From Sipunculus nudus (Eukaryota > Annelida > Sipuncula > Golfingiida > Sipunculidae), in the NCBI GenBank assembly GCA_026874595.1, contig CM049307.1:26325079-26389078 (forward strand): a stretch of DNA of 64,000 nucleotides, read 5' to 3'. This document shows, one piece after another, positions 34,901 to 45,170 of the stretch. The notes under the pieces were generated by a model. It saw only the letters and a program-made list of their open reading frames with translations. It did no database searches and was not told the DNA's origin. Made by a program: the position numbers and the translations under genes. The stretch's first letter is position 1; every line of letters begins with the position of its first letter.

Positions 34901-36825
34901 AAGGACATAAATGGTCATTTGGTGCTCTAATTTTTGAAAAATGGTTAATTAAGACACACAACAGCATAACAACCATGGAATTCAAAATCATTCTTTTCTT
35001 CCCCAGATTGGTTGTTAAGAATTTGGAAGATTTTACGATTAGCATGTTCACGTTATTACCACATTTGTTGACTTCGGCACATCAGCAGACAAGCGTGTCC
35101 GTTCCTTTTTACTTCCCCATTGGGTTTGCATTGCAAATGGCTAGAACCTTAAAATTGAACATTTTAGCTCATTTCAAAATTGTCAATAAACACATATTTC
35201 ATGGTGACCATTTTCAAATCCATGATGGTTCCGTAGATACGATCAAAATTATATTTGCTGACCTTAAAACATTCAAGCATAAACATCACGCTGATGTTTC
35301 TCTTACCTCTTCTATGACGCGTTCTTTCAATATAACCTGACTTGTTTTATATATTAAGATTATCCCAACAGCTAATAATACTGAAGATTAATATACGTTG
35401 AATGAGAGATGTGTTAAACAAAGTTATCATCTTCTGTCAATAAAAAGCAGTTCAAGTACATCCTATGAATGCGATTTTTGCTGAAGCGTCTATGTAATCA
35501 GAAGAAAAAAATCACTTTTATCGAGATCGAACTTCTTAATCTTTGCTGCGAGTCCATCAATACATACCAGCATTTGTCACTTTGGACGAAACAGAGAAGT
35601 GTAGCACAGGAAGGGAAAATAATGACAAAATACATATGACATAATAGAAAAAAAAACAAAACCATTGTCAAAATCATTAAATAAGGGTTATATTCAAATA
35701 ACGTTTTAGAATATTCTTTTCGGTTTAAGTGTTTAAATTTTTTTTCGCTCTTCTGTTAGTCCGTTTTATATAAGTTTTCTTGTCTATCAGTGGGGCTACT
35801 TTTTTTTAAATATTTTACGGTGCAGTAAACTAACAAATTAAAACATGATAAATCTCATACTGCTTATTTAACAAAGACCGAGATTTTTCTGCTAATAAAT
35901 TGATAAATATAAACACCGATAACAAAGGGCAGGAACTACTATGTATCCAGCTAGGATTGAATGCGACTCTCTCAGCGTGAGACGCTTGAGAACTAAATTG
36001 GTCACTGTAGAAAAATAGAACTAAACTAACTAATCATACCTCCTGCGACTCGCACGGCTTCCAGGGTACAAGCGCGACCTCTTTACAAGTGGACAACACG
36101 CGTAATTCAGAACACAGGGGGCTAATTTAAAGTAAATACAATACTTTCAGAGACATAATGGCGAGGTCCAGAATCTATCACGAAATTGACTGCAGGCTTG
36201 CCGTCGGGGGCAGTGTTAATTAATCTCCAATCTAAGTTACCGTTTTAATTGAAAACAAATCCTAATTCCATCATAGCAACATTTCTACCATCATCAACAA
36301 AAGATTATTAAACTTTTGGGGTTCAAGTTATATGGCTCAAGAGCTTGTGTAATTCTCCGATTTGGCAATGACATCCAGCTAGACGATCCATCAACTATAG
36401 GCATTCCGTTTTAGGCCAGAGGGTTGCTCACAGATATAATGGTGTCAGAAATGAGTCAATCGACTATTAAATAAAGTTTATATTTTATATAAATACATTA
36501 TTTAGTTATAAGTTTATTCATACAAGACATACCCGATATCTATCTTCATATGCTGTTTCATTTGTTGGTCATGTGTTTTACTGTGTCATAATTACCCCCC
36601 CCCCCCCTTTCTCCTCTTTCTGCTCTTTCTGCTCTAAAAGAAAAAAAAAACTCTCCTCTCTTTCGGCTGAACAATACTTTCAAACATAGTATTAGCGGTC
36701 AACAAAGTGATCTTCCGGCTTCTACTTAGAAGACACTTGTCTAATGGTCACCAAAATGTTCCCGCAGATACATTCTCACCTTTGAGCTGTACTCGGAGCA
36801 CTTCCCTATCGTATTCCCTATCCAC
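31996..36825. other. Long unassigned AT-rich stretch
   Basis: The longest open frames are 123 codons (32,403-32,774, minus), 121 codons (34,975-35,340, plus) and 88 codons (33,224-33,490, plus). None has a recognisable domain, signal peptide or neighbouring splice logic, and codon use looks random. Poly-C at 36,595-36,607 is followed by CT-rich sequence. It is most likely intergenic or intronic. Confidence 0.45.
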
Positions 36826-36827
36826 TG

Positions 36828-37406
36828 TCAAACCGTCTTTGCAAAATTTCGAAACCACTGATTAGGGCTGCCATTTTTACGTATAGAATAAAAGCGGGTG
36901 TTGCAAGGCGCTGTTAGAATCAAAGGTTTGCAGCTGGTACAGGTAGTTGTTCTCTGTGATGTAGCCGAGTCAACAACATCCGAGTCCGACTGCAAGTTAG
37001 AGTTCTGGCCACCATTGTACGAGTCCGACTGCAAGTTAGAGTCCTGGCCACCATTGTACGAGTCCGACTGCAAGTTAGAGTCCTGGCCACCATTGTACGA
37101 GTCCGACTGCAAGTTAGAGTCCTGGCCACCATTGTACGAGTCCGACTGCAAGTTAGAGTCCTGGTCACCATTGTACGAGTCCGACTGCAAGTAAGAGTCC
37201 TGGCCACCATTGTAAGAGTCCGACTGCAAGTTAGAGTCCTGGCCACCATTGTACGAGTCCGACTGCAAGTTAGAGTCCTGGCCACCATTGTACGAGTCCG
37301 ACTGCAAGTTAGAGTCCTGGCCACCATTGTACGAGTCCGACTGCAAGTTAGAGTCCTGGCCACCATTGTACAAGCCGGAACCCTTTACATTCGAGTCAAA
37401 GTCCAC
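36828..37406 (-). CDS. Hypothetical 192-codon frame over a 39-bp minisatellite
   Basis: The frame starts MDFDSNVKGSG, runs through ten 13-residue units (YNGGQDSNLQSDS) and ends in a 50-residue basic tail with three Cys. A Gln/Asn/Ser/Asp/Gly-rich repeat like this could be a secreted matrix or prion-like low-complexity segment. However, units are almost identical at the nucleotide level including silent sites, and a second minus frame is open through the same units. That is what recent minisatellite expansion gives without protein selection. No signal peptide, poly(A) signal or promoter is evident. I consider a real protein possible but unproven. Confidence 0.2.
   Translation of the reverse strand: MDFDSNVKGSGLYNGGQDSNLQSDSYNGGQDSNLQSDSYNGGQDSNLQSDSYNGGQDSNLQSDSYNGGQDSYLQSDSYNGDQDSNLQSDSYNGGQDSNLQSDSYNGGQDSNLQSDSYNGGQDSNLQSDSYNGGQNSNLQSDSDVVDSATSQRTTTCTSCKPLILTAPCNTRFYSIRKNGSPNQWFRNFAKTV
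36975..37375. repeat. 39-bp minisatellite, 10 units
   Basis: On the plus strand the unit reads GAGTCCGACTGCAAGTTAGA then GTCCTGGCCACCATTGTAC. Ten units differ by only a few bases, for example GTAAGAGTCC at about 37,190, TGGTCACC at about 37,163 and GTTCTGG at about 37,005. Length is a multiple of three, so frames stay open. Confidence 0.95.
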
Positions 37407-37715
37407 CTCTTCGACACCGTAATATTTAGAACCCGAGTCCTAGTCTAATTCAAATACCCTTTTTATAAGAAAGTTACAATGAGAAAAATAACGGTAATTT
37501 AAAGCATAACGTACTTCCTGAGGGTTACCTAATGGCCGAAACATGGGACTTCATGGTGTAACCTTATGTGGACATGTGGAATAAGGTTTCTGAGCTTAAT
37601 CAAGAGACCGAGGCTTGGTGCTTTTGAGCATAACCAAGCGGCTAAGACATGAGACTAAATTATTAGTTCAGCATAATGGTCCAGAAATTGGACTTTTAGC
37701 GTAACTGGATGTAAC

Positions 37716-37724
37716 ATATATATA

Positions 37725-37788
<64 letters not shown>
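37716..37788. repeat. (TA)n microsatellite
   Basis: About 35 TA dinucleotides with one TTTA interruption near 37,729. Confidence 0.97.
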
Positions 37789-37790
<2 letters not shown>

Positions 37791-37796
37791 CGTTAA

Positions 37797-38277
37797 GCAC
37801 ACTGGATCATCGAGTTATTTATATTACTCAGTTTCACGCCGTTGCCGGTCTCGGCACCCGGGCGATCATCAGATAACTGACGCTTTTGGGGGACCCAATT
37901 GTTGCTGCTAATTTCTTTTTGCACATTTTCTATAGTTTCAGGTGTCGCCATTTTAAGACTGATTTGCTTGTTTAATAAGATTACCGACTTGTCGCTTTTG
38001 TTATGTAATGTCCTGTATTTCTCCTCCATACAGATTTTACATTGATCTGAGGTACGTTTCTCTGTATTAAAGCGTTTGATTATTTCCCAGGTAGTTGAAT
38101 ATTATATTTGCTTTCTCTTCAGGGTCCAAATGTGTTTCGAATGTTTTGTTTCTTTTTCGTAACGTTCTTTGCAGAATGATTTATTGTGGTTATTGTACTG
38201 AATTTTGAACCGGCCACTTGCCAATCCAATGTACTGAGCTTTATAAACAGTATTGCTGACAAGGCAATTAACATCTA
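37797..38277 (-). pseudogene. Penelope-like element GIY-YIG endonuclease end, broken
   Basis: Minus-strand translation from about 38,277 gives VYKAQYIGLA, then RFKIQYNNHNKSF, SKHIWTLKR, WEIIKR and CKICMEEKY. This is the order found at the C terminus of Penelope-like retroelements, where a GIY-YIG nuclease follows the reverse transcriptase. The YIG tyrosine, the Asn-Asn-His segment and the Cys-x-x-Cys pair are visible. An in-frame TAA at 38,102-38,104 interrupts it, and the reverse transcriptase part is missing: its upstream side meets monomer M10 at about 38,300. The tail beyond the cysteines (to 37,797) stays open. The element is inactive. Confidence 0.8.
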
Positions 38278-38304
38278 AAGGACGTTTTTTTTCTCTCTAC
38301 AGTT

Positions 38305-39894
38305 GCAGTTTTTTGCTTGCCGGAAATCTTCGAACTCGGCAAGCATGTTGGTCAGTTGTGTATGTCTGTTTGTTTGTCTGTCAACACATGCAAATGCACA
38401 GTTTTGTAGCGATCGCTTTTAAACTTACACAGTTGATGTACAACCAAAAGTGTCCGAAGCCTATCGAATTTTGTCAATATTAATCACAGGTCAAGGTCAA
38501 GGTCATCAAAAGTTTGAAAAACGGTTTTTTCTTCATATCTTTGTCATCATTAGTCGTATCTACTTCAACTATAGCTCATTTTAATCGTCATTCCAAGGCC
38601 TTTATTCTCGTGTGTAGCCGACTCAAATTTGTTGTAACCATGGTTACATATTTTCGGGGAAAAGTCATGATAAATGGTCTTATTTTTCTAACTTTGTCAG
38701 TTTTAAAGCTAGAGAGGTCTAGTTTTTTGCATCAGGTAGTATTCAATTAGTGTTATTTGATTATATTAAAAGTCTCGCAATATCTTGTACAATATCTCGT
38801 TAAACGAGATATTTCGAGATATAACTTAGTAATAGACTAGAGTCTACAATTATGCAGGAATCATTTTATAACTGATATATATTATGTCTGACATTAATAT
38901 CTAGAAACGGATTTTTCATTTTCCGGCCGCTAGGGGGTGCTGCACTTGAACCTCCCGAACATAACAATTTTTGGACCTTTCTCCAAAACTATAAACCTCA
39001 GTTACAGAAACTTTAGCTTGGTTTCTTTCTCTGGGTCTTCTTCAAAACCTGGGAAAGTCATCTGGTCTAAATCTTGTGTTACTTTGTCTGTATGTCTGTC
39101 TGTTTGTCAGTTGTCCTCACATTCGCATGCTTGCTGGTTTTCGCATATATAGCATTCTACAGGCCACAGTTTTGAAAGAATTCTTTTAAAACTGGTACAT
39201 GTTATGTCTTGCACAAATATCTCGAAACGAATTTTTCAATTTCCGAATATGGCAGCTAGGGGGCGCTGCCCATGACCCTCTCCAACATATCATTTTTTTG
39301 GCCTTATCTCCATAACTATAATTCTCAATTACAGAAAATATAACTTATTTTCTTCCTCTTGGTCTTCCCTATAATCTGAGTAAGTCATGTGGTCTCATTC
39401 TTGTGTTACTTTGTTGGTATGTCTGTCTGTTTGTCAGTTGTCCTCAATTTCGCCTGCTTGCTGGTTCTTGTGTCTTACATATACCATTCTTCAGGCCACA
39501 GTTTTGAAGGAATCCTTTTGAAGCTGGTACATGTTATGTCTTACACTAATATCTCGAAAAAGATTCTTCATTTTCCGGATATTGCCGCTAGGGGGCGCTG
39601 CACATGACCTTTCCAAAAATTAAATTTTATTTTCTTCCTCTGAGTCTTATCCATAACCTGATTAAGTCATCTGGTCTAAAGCTTGTGTCACTTTGTCAGT
39701 ATGTCTGTCTGTCAGTTGTTGTCAGCTATGTCTGTTTTCATGTTCTTTTGTGTGAAATATGTCGTTCAACAGGCCTAACTTTTCACCAGTCGTTCTGAGA
39801 GTCACTCAATTGTTAGAAAACCGAAAGTTTATTCTGTCTGTCCGTCTGTTTGTGATTTAAACTTCCGGCAAGCGTTCGACCTATGGTCGTCTAG
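38305..39894 (+). mobile_element. Solitary Helitron-like monomer M10
   Basis: Same family as the array 7 kb upstream. It opens with TTTTTTGCTTGCCGG and a diverged inverted arm (CTCGGCAAGC) at 38,315, and contains the CAAGGTCAAGGTCA block (about 38,490) and three subrepeats with motifs near 38,925, 39,251 and 39,583. It closes with GACCTATGGTC then GT and CTAG at 39,891-39,894, followed by TTTT. It is clearly older than the array copies. The open frames inside are read-through. Confidence 0.72.
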
Positions 39895-40079
39895 TTTTGT
39901 TAGTTGCTTGGTTGCTTTTTGCAGGGATGTTTTTTTTTTTTTTTGTTATGGACTGTTGTTATTCCAATCATTTTTCTCATGCAACTGAAGCTGATTTTGA
40001 GCTTTGATTATGATCTTGGCTGATTTTTGTTCAGTTATTATGAACCTTCATCGGCCGGGGGTTCCGTTCTGGTGATTAA

Positions 40080-42200
40080 ACGTGAGCTACTCTCACCATT
40101 CAATCAAAATGCTAACATGTATGAGACCTAAATTCATCTAGATATATATTTTGTGACAGATAAACAGCGGTTTTTAGAAAGATGTAGATAAATATCAAAG
40201 CATTTTGAACAAGGCCTACTTCAGGTACTAATATCCATAAAGCCCGAAAATGTTTCTAACCACCATAAATCTGAGTGAGCCAATCGATTTCTTTTAATTC
40301 TCTATAATTCTTAGTGATGTTTCAGAAACTGCGTCACACTATATGTTACGTAGAATAACTGAAAAACTCCTTTATGTAAGTTAATCTCATAAATGTCCAT
40401 TTGCGTGATTAACAAATTTTTGTACTAAACGACAACGCTGCGAACCCATTTGTAGAATATAGATCATGGAAAAATAGTAGTCAATGATTAAAAAAAGACT
40501 TTTCACTTTTTTAATGAAAACTTAGAAATTGTATGGATTTTTTTTTAATCAGTGTTTATAATAAAAGTTGGAATACTTTTGTTCAAAACATTCAAAGATG
40601 TAAAGAAATGTTGGTGATAAAAATCAATTTATTTTTTTAAAACAAATGTTCCCCCTCTTTTTAAGTTTATTTTGTATTTTACAGATTTACACATTTATCT
40701 TCCGACGATTAAATGAATAATAAAATGACGGGGTTTTGCAAATCACTGCAGACCAAGATTAAAATCGTACCTATTTTACTTAAAATATTGATTGACACTC
40801 GCTGATTGTTCGAGGGGGTTTGATCGCGAAAGGAAAGTTAATGCGAAAATGAAAACTTCGTTTGAAAAACGCTTCACCTACACAGGTGCGTGGTCATTTA
40901 TAATATAGCTCAGTGGCATTTTATGTATGTTGTCCACGTGATCAAACGTCAACAGGTATATATATTTGTATATATACATCTACGCTAAATAAATCAGTCT
41001 TCCTCTTATCGGGATACTGTTGAAGGATACTGCTATTAGTTCATATCGTATTCTGCAGGTTCCTTCCGTCAATCTGATATAATGTGGGGAGTTAACTGGC
41101 ATTTTTGGCTCCGCTGGAGGGTATACGTTCATACCCATTCCTTAGTGTTCCTATGTGTCATGGTGTGTTTGTGTGTCTTTTCACAAGATAACTTACTTTC
41201 AGTCAATCAGGGCATTTAGGGAATACACCATGTTACAGATGATTGTCTTATTGTGCACATGGATGTTCCATCTGTTGTTGGCATTAGGTTCGTGTAGCAC
41301 GCGTAGCTCGTTGCCATGGCAGCATCGCCTGGCCGGGCCGGCCAACGTGTGAACGTTCTCTGTTCGAGCTTTTCCTGTAGCGCGTGTACTGTGTGTTATT
41401 AATTATTATTTTCGATTGTTCGTGAAAGGGAATTTTCTAGAGTTTTCGGATGAAAGGTTATAAATAGGGGCTGTGTTTTTGGAGCCGGGAGAGAGGTGAG
41501 AGAATATTCCAGCGGACACAGAAGCGAGTATGTCAGTTTTTGGACCTATTCCTATAAGTGCGGCAATTACAGATTTTCTCCTGGATTTGTGACGAATCTT
41601 ATTTGGTCTTCGGGATTGTTACAAGAGCTTTACATTGGACTGTTACTCTCTTAGAAGATTTGTGTGAACTGTTCATCTGAATTATATGCTTTAAAGGACT
41701 TGTCGCTGTGGCAGTGGTGGTATCCTGGTACTGTGCACTTTGTTTATTAGGCTGTGTGTTTATATTGATTTGCTGTTATACTGTTGTTGTACTGTGTAAT
41801 TGTATTGATTTAGTGTATTGTAATGTTAGGGTTGTTTTATGAATAAATTATAGTTATTTGTTAACAAAAAAACACTGACTTCTTTATTCATTCCTCTAGA
41901 CATTTCACGCTGCCTTGTGTTACAGAATCTGATTTTTTATTTTTTCTCCATTACAAAATTTATGTTCATCACGCATACGTGATCTGTTAATTTTAGATTC
42001 CGTAGCAACCAATAAAGAACAGTTTAGATTTTCATGTTGATCGAGCACATGATCTTGAGTCAAGAACGTCAACATCGAATATTCACAAATGTTCAGTCAC
42101 GAATGCATGTATGAAACTGGGAATATGGGCCGAAGAGGTGAATGTCGAGATGGATGAGGCTTGTATTCCTTGGAATACAGATTTCTTGTTGAGTCTTTGT
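40080..42200. repeat. Tandem duplication, left copy (with insertion of E)
   Basis: Order of shared landmarks with the right copy: AGATAAACAGCGG-like, CACCATAAATCTGAGTGAGC, GATGTTTCAGAAACTG, TTACTTAAAATATTGATTGACA, ATCAGTCTTCCTCTTATCGG, GTCATGGTGTGTTTGTGTG and, after the inserted element at 41,290-42,032, AATATTCACAAATGTT. No gene is seen. Confidence 0.75.
41290..42032 (+). mobile_element. LTR-like promoter-bearing element E, copy 2
   Basis: Homologous to 13,754-14,515 with the same HSE-like pair (41,419-41,440), TATAAATAGG (41,459) and AATAAA (41,842). The tandem-duplicated neighbour at 43,630-43,780 lacks it, which confirms it is an insertion and limits its extent to roughly 41,240-42,040. 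No long open frame. Confidence 0.65.
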
Positions 42201-42249
42201 TAGACTTAAGGCTGATAATAAGTAACATAAGAACACACTGGTTTCTCAG

Positions 42250-43387
42250 TTTACAGCCGCGTGATTAGTAATATTTGATGCAATTGCTACATATATAGAT
42301 AGATGTCAGCGGTTTGCTTTCATCAAGACATCTTTTTTTGTAACAGATGAATACTGGTTTCAAATAGATCTGGATAATAATACATTCACTTTAAGCACAG
42401 CTATTATACTTCATTTACCGATATCCGTAGAGCTGCAAAATGATTCTTACTACCACAAAATCTAAGTAAGTCGATCGTTTTCTTGTAATTCTTGGTGAAG
42501 TTTCAGAATCTGTGTCACACCGTATTTTTATAATATAATATAGTATATAAACACAATCCTTAGTGCATGTCTATGATTAAAAAGTACGTTGATGTTAATA
42601 TCAACAGAGTTAAACTGCTTCACGTATTTTTGTACTATAAGACAAAGCCACCATGCACGAAACGGTTCAGGGAAATACTTGTCAATTTTTAAATAAAGAA
42701 TTTACACGTTTTCAACGCCATGGAAACCTTTTTCTTATTTAATTCAGTGTTACCAGTTAAAGACTTACATTGGAATACTGTTGTACAAAACATACATAGA
42801 AGTTTTTCTCATTTTTTGTTTGTTTTAAAAGTTGTTCTACCTTTAGGTCACATTCATTTTGTATTTCACAGTCGGCGAAGCATTGGACAGCAGAAACTAC
42901 CTACAGATAACGATCAGATGTTTATCAATACTCCAAGAACTTATAAAAAAGAATGCCCCATATATATCCCAAGGATTTATATCTAAAAAAAATATTATGA
43001 CGGGTTTTTGTAGCGTAGTGCTGTCCAAGATTACAATGTTTCCTATCATATTTCAGATAAAACAGTAAACAAAAATAAACGGTTTAAACCAGATGGCTGT
43101 ATATGATATGAATAAAAGTGTAATTACAATTGGCTACACATGAGATGATGAGACCATTTCCTAGCAGCTGAGATAAGGTAACTCGTTTGGTATGACTTAA
43201 AATATTGATTGACAGGCGGTCAGAATAATGAACCTGATATTAAAAATGCAAAAATAGCACTGTATACAGAATCGAAGCTAGATTGACAAAATGTGTATAA
43301 ATGAAGGTAGCCGTTTTAATCAGTAGGTATCGTGAAACAACGTCTAGAATGCTTGGCAGCAGCTGGTAAAACTGATTAAACCAGGTG

Positions 43388-43472
<85 letters not shown>

Positions 43473-43900
43473 AGTCTTCCTCTCGTCGGGACACTGTTGA
43501 AGCATATTGCTATTAGTATCGTATTTTGCACGTTCCTCCCGTCAATCTGAGTGGAGACTTAACTTACTTTCTTTTGCATTAGTCAGGAGGGTATGCGTTC
43601 ATACCCGTTCGTTTGTCTTTTTGTGTGTGTCATGGTGTGTTTATGTGTTTGTTCACAATATAACTCACGCAATCATGAATTTCCAGAGCATTTCGGAAAT
43701 GGGTCAATGAAAAAATGAAAAAAAAAATGATTTTGGTGTGGATCCGGCACATAATCCGGATTCAGGAACGTCATCAAGGAATATTCACAAATGTTAAGTT
43801 GCTTAGCACGAATACACCTGGAAATATTTCCCGATAAAGTGAATGCAAACACGGTTCTGGGAGTATCCCACAATAGGGACCTCCCCCCCCCCCCCCCCCC
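42250..43900. repeat. Tandem duplication, right copy (empty site)
   Basis: Diverged partner of 40,080-42,200, offset about 2.2-2.4 kb. It contains matching AACAGATGAATACTGG, CACAAAATCTAAGTAAGTCG, AAAATATTGATTGACAGG, CAGTCTTCCTCTCGTCGGG, GTCATGGTGTGTTTATGTG and GAATATTCACAAATGTTAAG. A (TA)40 tract was gained at 43,391-43,470, and a run of about 24 C lies at 43,882-43,905. Confidence 0.75.
43391..43470. repeat. (TA)n microsatellite
   Basis: About 40 uninterrupted TA dinucleotides. A minus-strand Ile-Tyr open frame over it is an artefact. Confidence 0.98.
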
Positions 43901-43934
43901 CCCCCAACATGCACAGGCTTGCATTAATTAGAAT

Positions 43935-44081
43935 TGCTACGGTGTGACATAAAAGCGGACCGAACTAGTGAAGCTTGCTTTGCTAGCGAAGCGGTAGGTA
44001 CGCCGGACTTGTGCGCCACCAACATGGGTTCGAAACCAGGATCTGCCCAATATTTTCCCCTGAAAAATTTTTTTCGTAACA
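43935..44081 (+). repeat. TRIM left LTR with A and B boxes
   Basis: Contains TAGCGAAGCGG at 43,984-43,994 (A box) and GGTTCGAAACC at 44,027-44,037 (B box), both fitting the tRNA internal promoter consensus, 32 bp apart. Between them GCCGGACTTGTGCGCC resembles an anticodon arm. The start is TGCTACGG, one base off the other LTR. Confidence 0.85.
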
Positions 44082-44187
44082 AAATGGGGGCTCGTCTAAC
44101 GTATCGGTTAACTCTGTGGCCCAGGGAAGTGTGACTCCTGGGATAATTGTTCTTGCTCTGTTAGCAGAACGCTCTTAAGAGGGGTTG

Positions 44188-44342
44188 TGTTACGGGGTGA
44201 CATAAAAGCGGACCGAACTGTCTCACTAGTGAAGCTTGCTTTGCTAGCGAAGCGGTTGGTACGCCGGACTTGTGCGCCACCAACGTGGGTTCGAAACCGG
44301 AATCGGCCCGATATTTTCCCCTGAAAAAATTTCTTCGTAACA
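44188..44342 (+). repeat. TRIM right LTR with A and B boxes
   Basis: Carries the same boxes, unchanged: TAGCGAAGCGG at 44,245-44,255 and GGTTCGAAACC at 44,288-44,298, although about ten other positions differ between the two LTRs. It has an 8-bp TGTCTCAC segment missing from the left LTR. Confidence 0.85.
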
Positions 44343-44820
44343 GAATGCAGATTTCTAGTTCATGTGTGGGGTAACGGGGACTCCCCTTTAATCATTCTGA
44401 GTTGTCATATTTAATGCAGTACCGTAACGGAAGCTTGATCAGCGTGTATACTGGTACGGTCAGCCTTTTAGGCTGCGTTGTATATAGAGTGCTCTGAATT
44501 GTCCACACATTTTCTCTCAAACCGCCAGCAAGCCTAGACGTCTAGACATGTCATTACCTTTATTGGTTATGAAAAGTTAGTTTTCCAGGCAAACTTGCCC
44601 CTTTTCAACTCGAAATATCCATGGAGTGATTATTTTCATTAAAAACAAGTGCCACATGAAGTTGTTAAAAAGATAAGATTTATTTGATTTTTGTTAATTA
44701 TGCTTACGTGTACTCCTATAGACATAAACATTATGCAATGATGTTCTACGGCAACAGGCTCAATCCGGAGGTATATTTTGCATATGGTAAGGTGAACCAA
44801 CTGTTCCGTAAAATATTGTT
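44343..44820. other. Unassigned stretch
   Basis: No gene, repeat or RNA identified to the left of the TA/TG microsatellite. Confidence 0.45.
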
Positions 44821-44822
44821 TT

Positions 44823-44824
<2 letters not shown>

Positions 44825-44873
<49 letters not shown>

Positions 44874-44895
44874 ATGTGTGTGTGTGTGTGTGTAT
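44825..44895. repeat. Compound (TA)n(TG)n microsatellite
   Basis: About 17 TA followed by about 16 TG, interrupted once by TATG. It abuts the A-rich tail end of the SINE at 44,905 and may have grown from that tail. Confidence 0.95.
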
Positions 44896-44904
44896 TTATA
44901 TAAA

Positions 44905-45170
44905 TTTGATTTGTTGAAATAATTGCCTCCATTTTTAATGGTCCTGTGACTTCCACATCTTCGGGCCTGGATACATAATCGTTTTCATTGCCGGGTCAAA
45001 GTAGAACCCCGAAAGGCACACTCGTGTAAATCCCGGCCTTGGGGCACAGCCTGCCCATATAGCCTGCAGCGCGCCGACCCTGGGTCTTACCGCTCCTGGG
45101 CTGTGATTCGAACTCACTATCCGCTGGCTTTGAGTCCTGTGCTCTACCCCTAGACCACGGTAGCCGGTTT
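44905..45170 (-). mobile_element. tRNA-headed SINE, family A, copy 2
   Basis: Minus-strand head GTGGTCTAGGGGTAGAGC (45,141-45,158), then ACTCAAAGCC and B box GAGTTCGAATCAC (45,102-45,114). The tail is ATTAAAAATGGAGGCAATTA. It is about 160 bp shorter than the copy at 950-1376 in the middle but matches it at both ends. Confidence 0.86.

Larger units (their letters stand above)
43935..44342 (+). mobile_element. TRIM: miniature LTR retrotransposon with tRNA-like LTRs
   Basis: A 408-bp element with all structural marks of a terminal-repeat retrotransposon in miniature. Two direct repeats of 147 and 155 bp, about 93% identical apart from an 8-bp indel, end in CGTAACA; the right one starts with TGTTACG, giving a 7-bp perfect inverted pair. 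Three bases after the left repeat is TGGGGGCTCGTC (44,085-44,096), identical to the first 12 bases of the tRNA-Pro-type primer binding site known from gammaretroviruses. Before the right repeat is a purine tract, AAGAGGGGTTG (44,177-44,187). GAAT flanks both sides (43,931-43,934 and 44,343-44,346) as a target duplication. The 106-bp interior codes for nothing, so a helper element must have mobilised it. Confidence 0.87.

Noticed and set aside
34975-35340. 121-codon plus-strand open frame with an ATG
   Set aside because: No recognisable motif and an open frame on the other strand in the same place; not enough for a gene call.
43240-43494. Ile-Tyr-rich 84-codon frame (similar ones at 44.7 and 56.5 kb)
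   Set aside because: Product of (TA)n microsatellites.
43935-44342. Two independent tRNA-SINE insertions
   Set aside because: The repeats end in TGTTACG/CGTAACA, flank a PBS and purine tract, and share one GAAT duplication around the pair, which fits one LTR-type insertion better.
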